In this document: piece after piece, positions 46,053 to 55,966 of the stretch
How the letters are laid out: each line of letters begins with the position of its first letter
Numbering within the stretch: the stretch's first letter is position 1
From: Bacteroidota bacterium
GTDB lineage: Bacteria; Bacteroidota; Bacteroidia; B-17B0; Aurantibacillaceae
Length of the DNA stretch: 64,000 bases
Reading direction: 5' to 3'
Assembly: GCA_021323535.1 (NCBI GenBank)
Contig: JAJONO010000005.1
Location: forward strand, 1 to 64,000
Program-made: the position numbers and the translations under genes
The notes under the pieces: generated by a model
What the model saw: only the letters and a program-made list of their open reading frames with translations
The model's database searches: none
Told to the model about the DNA's origin: nothing

Positions 46053-49000
46053 ATGAAATCATTTTTATTTTCCTGCAGTTTTATTGCTGCCTCATTTTTT
46101 GCTGTTGGCCAGGATTGGTCGGAGTTAATGCAAAAACCAGATGCCAATCTTTATCAGATCCAAAACAAATTTGAAAAATATTGGTCCGATAAAGACAAAA
46201 CAGAAAAAGGAAAAGGATATAAAGCTTTCAAACGCTGGGAGAATTTTGTTTCACCACGCGTTTATCCAACAGGAGACATTTCATTATTAAATCTCACGGC
46301 CAAAAACTACCAGGAATGGTATAACAATTACATGGGCAACAACGTTGGAGGGAAATTAATCTCTTCGAGCCCTCAGCAACTTGCTTCTACCACATGGACG
46401 GCAGTTGGCCCTATGGGTCCGATTAGCGGAAGTGCAGGCGGGCAACTATTAAAATCAGGAAGGATGAACTTTATCACGGTACATCCAACCAACACTCTTA
46501 ACCTTTATGTTGGAGCACCTGCAGGCGGATTATGGATATCTACTAATGGAGGCACAAGCTGGACCACCAATACCGATAACCTTGCTGTAACAGGATGCTC
46601 AGATCTTGCTATTGATCCCATCAACCCAAACAATATGTTTCTTGCAACAGGCGACGGTGATGCCGGCGACACAAGAAGTATAGGCGTTTTAAAATCAACC
46701 GACGGAGGCAACACCTGGAATGCAACAGGTTTAACTTTTCCTGTAGCTAACGGATATCTTATCAGGCGACTGATCATCAACCCAACAAACCCACAAATTG
46801 TAATTGCAGCAACTAACGGTGGCATCTATAGAACCATTAATGGCGGAACCAACTGGACGCAAGTGAGCACATCGAACTGTTATGACCTGGAATTTAAACC
46901 GGGAGATCCGAACACAGTGTATGCAGCCGGAGCATCTTTCAGACTTTCTACCAATGGCGGAGCAAGTTTTACGCAGATAACAAACGGTATTCCAAATACC
47001 GGCGTTGGGAGGATGGCCATTGCAGTTACACCTGCCGATCCGCTTTACGTGTATGTTATTGCCGCAAATAATACTGATGGGGGCTTACTTGGATTTTACC
47101 GTTCCACTGCAAGCGGAACTGTATTCACACAACAGGCAACATCACTCAATTTATTAGGATGGGCCACAATGGGTAACGATGCAGGCGGACAAGGATGGTA
47201 CGATCTCTGTATTGCTGCTTCCCCTCTTAATAAAGATGAAGTTGTTACCGGAGGGGTGAACGTTTGGCGAACACTCACTGGTGGGGGCTCGTGGGCCATT
47301 TATGGACACTGGACAGGCTCAGGCGCGCCGTTTACTCACGCCGATCATCACGATCTTGAATTTGCTCCGAACGGAACTTTATTCAACGCCAATGACGGAA
47401 CAGTTTACAGGAGAGGAACAACATCCTGGACAGAAATTTCAGGAACAATAAATATTTCACAGATCTATAAAATAGGCACATCCGCTTTAACTGCGAATAA
47501 ATGGATCACCGGTCACCAGGATAATGGAACCAGCATCTGGAACGGAACAACTTATAATGCTACTATGGGTGGAGACGGAATGGATTGTTTTATTGACAGA
47601 ACCAATGACAATAATATGTTTGCAGAATATTACGATGGCTCTTTCAGAAAATCAACAAATGGAGGAGGATCATGGTCCAACTGCACTACAGGAATGACAG
47701 GAACCGCGCCATGGGTTGCCATATGGAAACAGGATCCGGTTACCCCAACAACCTTATACGCGGGATATACCAATTTATTCAAATCAACTAATTCGGCGGG
47801 ATCGTGGACCGTACAAGGCACAGTAGGGGGCACAGGAACCATTATTGAATTTGCCATTGCTCCATCCAACAACCAGGTAATTTATGTTTTAAAAAGTTCA
47901 GGAATTTACAAAACAATAAATGGCGGAACCAACTGGACAAATGTTACAGGAACAGTTCCTGTTGCAAGCGCCGCGCCGCAATATATTGTAATTGATCCTA
48001 CCGATGCTAATAACGCATGGGTTGTATTGAGCGGATACTCTGCGGGAAATAAAGTATTCATGACTGCAAATGGTGGAACCAGCTGGACCAATTACACATC
48101 CAATCTTCCAAACATTCCTGGAAATTGTTTATTGTATCAAACATCTACCAACGACAGAATTTATGTTGGTATGGATGTAGGTGTTTACTACAGAGATAAT
48201 CTTTCGGCAACATGGACGCTTTATAACACCGGATTACCAAACACGCCGGTGTCGGATATGGAAATTTCTCCTGCTAATCCAACAAAAATTGTTGCAGCTA
48301 CATACGGAAGAGGAACCTGGATCGTTGACGCAATTGCTTCATCTGTGCCACCTTCATCTTCATTTAACTTTACAGGAACAATCTGTAGCGGAACACCAAA
48401 AACATTTAACGATGTATCTACGAACTCACCTACTTCATGGAGCTGGAGCGTTACACCTTCGGCCGGTGTAAGCATTTCATCGGCAACGGTGCAAAATCCA
48501 TCATTTACATTTTCGAACGGAGGGACTTATACTGTAACACTGGTTGCAACGAATGGAGCGGGGCCTGGTTCTCCTTCTAATCAGACAGTAACTGTAAGTG
48601 CAACACCAACAGTTGTAGTTACTAATAGTGTTCAAACAATTTGTTCCGGAGCAACCGCAACAATTACTTCAAGCGGAGCAACAACGTATTCATGGAACAC
48701 AGGAGCAACAACATCAAGCATTTCGGTTTCACCAACAGCAATGACAGTTTACACCATTACAGGAACAACGGGTGGTTGCAGCAATGTAAAGACCGCGACT
48801 GTAAATGTAAATGCAACACCAACAGTTGCTGTAAATAATCAAACCATATGTTCAGCTTCGTCTGTAACAATGGCGGCCAGCGGAGCATCAACCTATTCAT
48901 GGAACACCGGAGCGGCAACTTCGTCTATCGTTGTTTCGCCGGCATTAACAACTGTATATACTGTAACAGGGACCGCGGCGAATGGTTGTAAAAATGTGAA

Positions 49001-50372
49001 GACAGCAACCATCACAGTAAATTCATCTCCTACGGTCGCCGTAACAAATAGTGTTCAAACAATCTGTTCAGGAGCAACCGCAACAATAACAGCAAGCGGC
49101 GCAACAACGTATTCATGGAACACAGGGGCAACGGCGGCAAACGTAACAGTTTCCCCAACTGGAACAACTGTATACACTGTTACAGGAACAACTGGTGGCT
49201 GTACCAATGTGAAAACTGCAACCATAAGCGTTAACGCATCTCCAACGGTAAATGTGAACAATGCAAGTATCTGCAGCGGAGGCTCGGCTACACTAACAGC
49301 AACAGGAGCCAACTCTTATTCGTGGAACACAGGATCAGCAAGTGCTGCTTTAGTAGTATCTCCGGCCTTAACTACAGTTTATACAGTAACAGGAACCGCA
49401 GTGAATGGATGTAAAAATATAAAAACATCTACTGTAACTGTAAATACAACTCCGAGTGTTTCTGTAAGCGGAAGTGTTCAGGCAATTTGTTCAGGATCAT
49501 CTGCAACAATTACAGCAAGTGGAGCAGCAACTTATTCCTGGAATACAGGTTCAACTTCAGCAAACATTTCTGTTTCTCCTTCAGGGACAACTGTGTATAC
49601 TGTTACTGGATACAACGGCACTTGTGCTTCAATAATTAAAACAGCTACCATTACAGTGAATACTTCTCCGACAGTTAGCGTAAACAATGCTACTATCTGT
49701 TCAGGAGCAACTGCAACTATTACCGCAAGTGGAGCAACTACTTATTCATGGAATACAGGTGCAACAGCGGCAAACATCTCTGTTTCTCCAACGGTAACAA
49801 CCTTTTATACAATAACAGGAACAAGCGGTGCATGTAATAATATAAAAACAGCAACTGTAATGGTAAACGCGGCTCCATCCATTGGTATTTCAGCAAACAA
49901 TACTGTGATTTGCCAGGGCCAGATGGTTTCATTAACGGCAACAGGAGCCAATACGTATACATGGCAGCCGGGAGGTGTAACCGGATCGGTTGCTAACTTC
50001 ATTCCTTCCGCTTCAACAATTTATACCTGCACCGGTACTGGTGGAAATGGCTGCAACGGAAATAACTCAGTTTCCATTTCAGTTTCTCCTTGTACAGGAA
50101 TAATGAATGGAAGCAACGAGGTAAGTTTTAATGTGTATCCAAATCCAGTAAAAGATCAGATCACAGTAAACATCAACACAACTAAATCATTCGAGTGTAA
50201 AATAGAAATGTATGATGCCGCTGGCAAATTACTATTGAAACAAAACTCGAAATTTGAAAACGGAAGCAACGAACAACACTTCAACATGAATACCTTTGCA
50301 AAAGGAATGTACTACATGAAGATCACAACCAAAGAAGGAAACGTTCAAACGATTAAGATCGTGAAGGAGTAA
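46053..50372 (+). CDS. Large T9SS-secreted protein: BNR/sortilin-like propeller, PKD domain, seven Ig-like repeats, T9SS C-terminal domain
   Basis: GGLWISTNGGTSWTTNTDNL repeats; PKD GTICSGTPKTFNDVSTNSPTSWSWSVTPSAG; repeated ATITASGATTYSWNTGAT; C-terminal FNVYPNPVKDQITVNI...FAKGMYYMKITTKEGNVQTIKIVKE. Confidence 0.88.
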   Translation: MKSFLFSCSFIAASFFAVGQDWSELMQKPDANLYQIQNKFEKYWSDKDKTEKGKGYKAFKRWENFVSPRVYPTGDISLLNLTAKNYQEWYNNYMGNNVGGKLISSSPQQLASTTWTAVGPMGPISGSAGGQLLKSGRMNFITVHPTNTLNLYVGAPAGGLWISTNGGTSWTTNTDNLAVTGCSDLAIDPINPNNMFLATGDGDAGDTRSIGVLKSTDGGNTWNATGLTFPVANGYLIRRLIINPTNPQIVIAATNGGIYRTINGGTNWTQVSTSNCYDLEFKPGDPNTVYAAGASFRLSTNGGASFTQITNGIPNTGVGRMAIAVTPADPLYVYVIAANNTDGGLLGFYRSTASGTVFTQQATSLNLLGWATMGNDAGGQGWYDLCIAASPLNKDEVVTGGVNVWRTLTGGGSWAIYGHWTGSGAPFTHADHHDLEFAPNGTLFNANDGTVYRRGTTSWTEISGTINISQIYKIGTSALTANKWITGHQDNGTSIWNGTTYNATMGGDGMDCFIDRTNDNNMFAEYYDGSFRKSTNGGGSWSNCTTGMTGTAPWVAIWKQDPVTPTTLYAGYTNLFKSTNSAGSWTVQGTVGGTGTIIEFAIAPSNNQVIYVLKSSGIYKTINGGTNWTNVTGTVPVASAAPQYIVIDPTDANNAWVVLSGYSAGNKVFMTANGGTSWTNYTSNLPNIPGNCLLYQTSTNDRIYVGMDVGVYYRDNLSATWTLYNTGLPNTPVSDMEISPANPTKIVAATYGRGTWIVDAIASSVPPSSSFNFTGTICSGTPKTFNDVSTNSPTSWSWSVTPSAGVSISSATVQNPSFTFSNGGTYTVTLVATNGAGPGSPSNQTVTVSATPTVVVTNSVQTICSGATATITSSGATTYSWNTGATTSSISVSPTAMTVYTITGTTGGCSNVKTATVNVNATPTVAVNNQTICSASSVTMAASGASTYSWNTGAATSSIVVSPALTTVYTVTGTAANGCKNVKTATITVNSSPTVAVTNSVQTICSGATATITASGATTYSWNTGATAANVTVSPTGTTVYTVTGTTGGCTNVKTATISVNASPTVNVNNASICSGGSATLTATGANSYSWNTGSASAALVVSPALTTVYTVTGTAVNGCKNIKTSTVTVNTTPSVSVSGSVQAICSGSSATITASGAATYSWNTGSTSANISVSPSGTTVYTVTGYNGTCASIIKTATITVNTSPTVSVNNATICSGATATITASGATTYSWNTGATAANISVSPTVTTFYTITGTSGACNNIKTATVMVNAAPSIGISANNTVICQGQMVSLTATGANTYTWQPGGVTGSVANFIPSASTIYTCTGTGGNGCNGNNSVSISVSPCTGIMNGSNEVSFNVYPNPVKDQITVNINTTKSFECKIEMYDAAGKLLLKQNSKFENGSNEQHFNMNTFAKGMYYMKITTKEGNVQTIKIVKE
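48603..50100 (+). repeat. Seven ~210-bp tandem coding repeats (Ig-like, ~70 aa each)
   Basis: Units each begin (T/S/A)P(T/S)V.V...ICSG and contain YSWNTG and TVYTVTG (seventh is divergent). Confidence 0.85.
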
Positions 50373-50672
50373 TCTGTTTACATTTCCGGTCGTTCCGGAA
50401 TACCACCAAACAAAGCTTCTTATGTTCGTGAGTTTTTATTTTATCTTCTTAGCATTCGGCGTTCTATTCTCGCGGTCTTACTTGTTTTTCTGATGCTTGG
50501 AAATATCATGATCTCGCTTAATTAATCCGGAAAATCTTTAATTATAATCGTCTGGTTATTCAACAGGCTACTGTTGTTTTTTGCACAAAATTTTATTTTA
50601 TAATGATGGCTGCTATGTTAGTTTTTGATTTTATCATATTTAAGTATATTTACTTTCATATCTTTTCATCTT

Positions 50673-51479
50673 ATGCGCTCATTTATGGTAGCTGGTAAAA
50701 ATGTGTATACCTCCGGGGAGGTTAAAGATAAGGCTATTGTTTTTTTACACGGAAACTCATTAGATGCCCAAACATTTAAATACCAGTTTCAATTCCTGCA
50801 TGGAATGCCGCTGGTCGCTTTTGATTTGCCAGGACATGGTCTATCTAAAAAAGCATCTGATGCAGCAAAAACTTATAGTATTCCCGGTTATATCAATTCA
50901 CTTGAAGAGGTTATCCATGAATTAGGAATCCGTGATTTTATCCTCGCAGGACATTCATTGGGAGGGCATATTGCAATTGAGGCAACAGAAAAATTAAAAG
51001 GTATAAAAGGTTTGCTAATTATGGGGACTCCGCCAATCACAATTCCTCCGAAAATGGAAGAAATGTTTTTCCCTAATCCTGCAGCCGGAATTCTATTCAA
51101 GGAAACGGTAATGGAAGAAGAAGCCCTGGAGTTTGCAAAAAATCTTATCATTCAGGATAGCGGTCATTTAAAATTGCTTTCATCTTCTGTTTTAAAAACC
51201 GATGGCGCTGCTCGTGTAAACCTCGGAGCTTCACTTGGACAAGGATTATTCCAGGATGAATTAGCCATCATTCATAAACTTACGATCCCGGTAGCAGTTT
51301 TACATGGTCAGCAGGATGCAATCGTAAACCCGGAATATTTCCGATACCTTAACACCTCAGCGTTATGGGAAGAAAAAGTACACTACATTCCCGGCGCAGC
51401 TCATATGCCTCAAATCGAGCAGCCAGAGGAAACGAGTAAGCTGATCCGGAAATTCTACTCATTTGTTTTTAGAACCTGA
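50673..51479 (+). CDS. Alpha/beta hydrolase
   Basis: KAIVFLHGNSLDAQTFKYQF, VAFDLPGHGLS, FILAGHSLGGHIAIEA, VAVLHGQQDAIV; start refined to MRSFMVAGKN. Confidence 0.88.
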   Translation: MRSFMVAGKNVYTSGEVKDKAIVFLHGNSLDAQTFKYQFQFLHGMPLVAFDLPGHGLSKKASDAAKTYSIPGYINSLEEVIHELGIRDFILAGHSLGGHIAIEATEKLKGIKGLLIMGTPPITIPPKMEEMFFPNPAAGILFKETVMEEEALEFAKNLIIQDSGHLKLLSSSVLKTDGAARVNLGASLGQGLFQDELAIIHKLTIPVAVLHGQQDAIVNPEYFRYLNTSALWEEKVHYIPGAAHMPQIEQPEETSKLIRKFYSFVFRT

Positions 51480-52210
51480 TGAAGAAAGAAAAAATAGGAG
51501 ACTATTTAAATTCCGTAAGTAAAAAGCTTTCCTCCAGGAATGTGGTGAAAAGACCGTTTGCTCATATCAGGAACTTCCCGCTTTTAAAAGGACAAGGATT
51601 TTATGTACTGGATTATCAAAAAAAGAACATCACATTTCTGAAAGGGATTCTCGAACTGCTTGGATATACTCCTGAAGAATTTACTTTTGACCTGGTGACA
51701 GGTTATTTTCATCCGGATGATTACGACATTATTACAAGGCTGATTAAAGCGACCTTGCTTTTTGCAACTGAGAACAATGTAAGCCGCGACGTGGCTTTTT
51801 TTGTAACCTACCGTATACGACATAAGAAAGGACATTATGTGAAGGTACTAAGGCAGTCAACGGTTTTTGATCTCGACGAAAATGGAAAAATAATCAGTAA
51901 TCTTTCTGTTCTCTCAGATATATCTTTCTTAAGTACCTCCAATAAGGTTGACTGGAAATTTGAAGCTCCCGGACTGGATCAGAAAAAATTTAAGGCGTAT
52001 GTTACCAAAGAGTATCAAGGTTTTTTTTCAGAACGGGAACTAGAGATTTTAAAACTCCTAAAAGACGGGGCTACCAGCTCTATGATTTCAAAAAAACTGT
52101 TCATTAGCAAACATACAGTTGATGGTCATCGGAGAAATATGATCAGGAAAAGTAATTGCACAAATACCATTGATCTTATTAACTTTTCCAAAATCAACGG
52201 CTTATTATAA
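51479..52210 (+). CDS. LuxR-family transcriptional regulator with N-terminal PAS-like domain
   Basis: FFSERELEILKLLKDGATSSMISKKLFISKHTVDGHRRNMIRKSNC; PAS-like GILELLGYTPEEFTFDLVTGYFHPDDY...VTYRIRHKKGHYVKVLRQ. Confidence 0.87.
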   Translation: MKKEKIGDYLNSVSKKLSSRNVVKRPFAHIRNFPLLKGQGFYVLDYQKKNITFLKGILELLGYTPEEFTFDLVTGYFHPDDYDIITRLIKATLLFATENNVSRDVAFFVTYRIRHKKGHYVKVLRQSTVFDLDENGKIISNLSVLSDISFLSTSNKVDWKFEAPGLDQKKFKAYVTKEYQGFFSERELEILKLLKDGATSSMISKKLFISKHTVDGHRRNMIRKSNCTNTIDLINFSKINGLL

Positions 52211-52295
52211 CCCTGCCTAAAAACAGTCATTAATGAGTATTGCGGGTTATCCCGTTTAGCGATATTTTCACTGGCTAATAGTCAAACTTATTTCT

Positions 52296-53576
52296 ATGGA
52301 TGTGAAATTTTTCCTTATTCCTTTAATAGCCTGTTTGTGTATTTCAAACTTAACTTTCGCGCAAACCGAGTGTGATTGTAGTAATGATTCTAAAGCAGTA
52401 CAATACAAAAATAAAATGTCAACCCCTTCTAATACGGGTGAACAAAAACTTGGAGCCCCGATGGGCGGAAATGATGCTACGTCGTGTTCTTACTGCGCCC
52501 AAATCGCTTTATATATATGTTTGTGTAATTGCGAAACTACAAATACGCCTCCGGGGCAAATTGAACAGCAAATTGCAAGTTTAGGAAAAACGATAAAAGG
52601 ATTCCAAGATCAGGGAATTGGAAATTGTTGTTCGGAATACGCTGGAATTAGCAGAAATTGTCCTAATGCCGGTAAAAAGAAAGGGGGCGGTAATGCCAAT
52701 AACTCTAATTCCGATCCAAAAAACCAAACGGTAGCAGAAGTGAACCAGGACTTTGTTAATTTCGCGAATATGCTTGCACCATTTGCCGATAATCCGGAAG
52801 CGGCTCAAATGGTAAAAAAATTGAATAACCTTCATACTAAGGCACAGGCTGCTAAAGACATCCTGAAGGCGGGAGGCGCGGCTGCGAAAACGCTTCAAAC
52901 TGTTGATAACCTGGAAAGAGTCGGACAAGTGGCTACGGTTTATGGAAATCTCTCACAGCCTTCAGCGGAAGCGCAGCAAAAATGGAAAGAACAGGACGAA
53001 TCAAAAGAATCTATTAAAACTCTGGACAAACTCTTATTAGAGTCTTATCAAAAATCTTCCACCATACCTTTACAAGATGCCAGTGGCAAAATTTCTTTGG
53101 AGACTATTAATGCTTTTGAAAAGCAGATAAATGATTATGATAACAATACTGCCATGCAACGCTTGTTGATATTACGTTACAATCAATACAGTGAACCCCC
53201 TGTGATTACAGAACTTGCAGAAATAGCTACAGAAATACAAAAGGTTTATAATGAAAGAGGTGTCAATGCAATAAAACATAAAATAAATAGCTATGTTAAA
53301 TCCGGCTTAACTGAAAATCATTTGTTGAACGCCGATCAATCTGCAATGGGGCAAGAACTATTACGTATGAAAGCGCAATATTATATTAACCAGGGCGACG
53401 CAGTGCAGGCTGCCAAATTATCAAAGCAGGTGGAAACTCAAAAGGCCCTCGAAAAAGCAGCAAAAGAAGAATATAAACGGGAAAAAAGGCGGGAAAGGAG
53501 AGCCATAGCAATACCAATCGTAGGCGGAGTGGCTTTTGGCGGCCTTATTTTTGTTTTGTTAATGTTACTTATTTAA
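52296..53576 (+). CDS. Hypothetical exported protein with Cys-rich N-terminus and C-terminal TM segment
   Basis: Signal peptide MDVKFFLIPLIACLCISNLTFAQ; CDCSNDSK, CSYCAQIALYICLCNC; C-terminus KREKRRERRAIAIPIVGGVAFGGLIFVLLMLLI. Confidence 0.7.
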   Translation: MDVKFFLIPLIACLCISNLTFAQTECDCSNDSKAVQYKNKMSTPSNTGEQKLGAPMGGNDATSCSYCAQIALYICLCNCETTNTPPGQIEQQIASLGKTIKGFQDQGIGNCCSEYAGISRNCPNAGKKKGGGNANNSNSDPKNQTVAEVNQDFVNFANMLAPFADNPEAAQMVKKLNNLHTKAQAAKDILKAGGAAAKTLQTVDNLERVGQVATVYGNLSQPSAEAQQKWKEQDESKESIKTLDKLLLESYQKSSTIPLQDASGKISLETINAFEKQINDYDNNTAMQRLLILRYNQYSEPPVITELAEIATEIQKVYNERGVNAIKHKINSYVKSGLTENHLLNADQSAMGQELLRMKAQYYINQGDAVQAAKLSKQVETQKALEKAAKEEYKREKRRERRAIAIPIVGGVAFGGLIFVLLMLLI

Positions 53577-53918
53577 CAATAAGACGTATCAAAAAAACAG
53601 AAACGGTATACTGCCGACAGTTAGGAGCCTGAAGCTTTAATATAGTTTTATCGCGATTTTTTAGCAACTTACGGCCTTAAATTTATAAAAGCGGGAAACA
53701 TAAAATGTGCAAAGCAGGCAAAAAAAGGATATGAACCGGTTAGCAACTTCAATAACTGATTTATAAATTTGACTTATGAATAAGTTTACCATTTATTGTT
53801 CTTATTTGCCTTATTGTGTCCATAAGGAAAAACGTACAACGAAAAGAGTACAAGCAGATTTTTCGCAATGTCAGTTATACAGTATTTCCTTTGTTTAAAT
53901 TAAAGAAGATTGTACGTT

Positions 53919-55937
53919 ATGAAATACCTATATTTAAACCTATTCATTCAGCTGATTTGTATCTCATCCTATTCGCAAAACAGGTATCAAAATGTTATCG
54001 ACTATTTAGCCGGTACTGAGCGTACAAAGCAATTTATCAGCAAAGAATCGAAGTTTGTATTAAAGTCTTCGCCTGAAGCTGTGTTTGATCAGGTAGGTTT
54101 TACATGGTTTAAACTATGGATTGTAAAAGATAAAAACCGCTGGGGTATTGCCGATTCCAACGGAAAAATGATAGTACCCGCAAAGTACGACACGATCTAT
54201 CCCTTATATACTTTATCAGATATTCCTTCGCTTAAAGACAGTTATGCGTCCCATAAGAAATATTGTTCGTCGTGTAAGGATTCGGCTACTTACGCCAAAG
54301 ACTATTCATACACTTTAGCCGAGAAAATTTATGCCCTTGATGATCTTAAAAGCATTCTTGTAATGGAATGCCGAAAAAATTACTTCTACGAAAAATACGA
54401 ATTATTCAACGTAGAACTGAACAGACATTGCGTCGACAAATTTTATGAGCTGACGTTGAAATCGGACGAGATCAGGCGTGATAAAAAGTGGTTATTTGTA
54501 ACAAAAAAAGATGATAAAGGAATATTAAATGGAGATTTTACTTACGCTGTTCCTCCGCTTTATTATGAAGTCAGGTTTTTTGGCGGAAGATCCGAATCGC
54601 CCAAAGCTTATTTTAATGACGGAATTTATTTCAGCATTAAGAAACTGGGGTTATATGGCATTTACAAAGTTGGCCATGGGGAATTGGTAAAAACCATGTA
54701 CGACGGCTTTTATACCTGGAGCAATTCTAAGGGATATTATATGTTCCGCGATGGAATCACTTATAGCGTTAAGGGGACTAAAATGGGTATCATAGATTCA
54801 ACAGGTACGGAGGTACTTCCAGCAGAATATGACGATATTGAAAAAGGAACAACTCCTGGAAGTTTGTTGCGTGTTGGTAAAAATAAGAAGTATGGGTTCT
54901 ATTCCCTGCAGGAAAAAAAGCTGGTAATTCCGATGAAGTACTCTTCTGGATACAATAACTCTTTTTTTTATGGCAGATTTGCAAATAATTATTGCGTAGT
55001 AAACGATACTTCGGGCTTGTATGTAATTGATACGCATGGCAATATTATTACAGGGCCCGTTGTTGAAGAAGACATGGTGGTGGATGAAAGTGGTTATTTA
55101 TACAGAAGAAAAGTGGACACGGATCTTTGGACGGTAATATATCTTCCAACCCAAAAGGTTATTCACACAGCGGCTACAGAATGTCCTGAGCTTGGACAAT
55201 TCAAATTACCTGCATTCGAGAACAAAGCAACTATCCTTATTGATGAAAAAGGAATGAAACTGGTTACCACAGAAGGAAAGATTTTGCACAAATTTAAATC
55301 TGTGGCTTGTGAGGGTCCGTTTAAAGTAAATGACTATCCCATTTTCAAAGACCGTGAAACCTTATTTGAACTCACTGATAAAAACGAAGTGAAAAAACTC
55401 AAGCTCGTTACAATTTTCGACATTGATCAACTGGAATATGGAGTACTGGCGTTCTATAACGGAAAACCATGTACTATAAAAACTGATCACGACCGTGGAG
55501 GAATGCGTTTACAGTTTTTACCGGAAACGATAAACTGGGCAAAAAATCAGGAAACGATAACTTATATGAAAGACTATAACCAGGCAGTAATTGAAAAAGA
55601 TAAAAAGTTTGGGGTTTATGATTTGCAAAGGGACTCGATCATTGTTGAGCCAATTCTCAGTGGTAAAAAGCAGTTTAATCTGGTTGAAGGTGAACCGGCC
55701 TACCGGAATGGCAAGGCAGTTTTTGTTTGGGGAGAGGGCAATTTTTCAGTATTTGAACTTGCTGACAATGTAAAGTGGGCGATTGATCAAAGAGGAGTTA
55801 AGCTCACAGATAAAACCTGGATTTTAATTGAAAAGGATAATAAGTTAGGAGTGTATGATAAAGCCATGAGACAGATTCTCGTAGAGCCTGTTTATTCAAA
55901 TTTTACTGAACTGGAGAGTTATCTGAAAACCCTTTGA
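53919..55937 (+). CDS. WG repeat-containing protein
   Basis: KNRWGIADSNGKMIVPAKYDTIYPL; KMGIIDSTGTEVLPAEYDDIEKG; KKYGFYSLQEKKLVIPMKYSSGY; signal peptide. Confidence 0.83.
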   Translation: MKYLYLNLFIQLICISSYSQNRYQNVIDYLAGTERTKQFISKESKFVLKSSPEAVFDQVGFTWFKLWIVKDKNRWGIADSNGKMIVPAKYDTIYPLYTLSDIPSLKDSYASHKKYCSSCKDSATYAKDYSYTLAEKIYALDDLKSILVMECRKNYFYEKYELFNVELNRHCVDKFYELTLKSDEIRRDKKWLFVTKKDDKGILNGDFTYAVPPLYYEVRFFGGRSESPKAYFNDGIYFSIKKLGLYGIYKVGHGELVKTMYDGFYTWSNSKGYYMFRDGITYSVKGTKMGIIDSTGTEVLPAEYDDIEKGTTPGSLLRVGKNKKYGFYSLQEKKLVIPMKYSSGYNNSFFYGRFANNYCVVNDTSGLYVIDTHGNIITGPVVEEDMVVDESGYLYRRKVDTDLWTVIYLPTQKVIHTAATECPELGQFKLPAFENKATILIDEKGMKLVTTEGKILHKFKSVACEGPFKVNDYPIFKDRETLFELTDKNEVKKLKLVTIFDIDQLEYGVLAFYNGKPCTIKTDHDRGGMRLQFLPETINWAKNQETITYMKDYNQAVIEKDKKFGVYDLQRDSIIVEPILSGKKQFNLVEGEPAYRNGKAVFVWGEGNFSVFELADNVKWAIDQRGVKLTDKTWILIEKDNKLGVYDKAMRQILVEPVYSNFTELESYLKTL

Positions 55938-55966
55938 TAAATAGTTTATGTTCAGGTTACCTTCTA

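Noticed and set aside
48603-50100. Tandem repeats as a possible CRISPR or VNTR array
   Set aside because: Repeat unit (~210 bp) is in frame and encodes Ig-like domains within one large protein; no spacers and no cas genes.
53760-53910. Possible short membrane ORF or fragment upstream of the WG-repeat gene
   Set aside because: Would require a frameshift near the ATG; no family similarity recognised.
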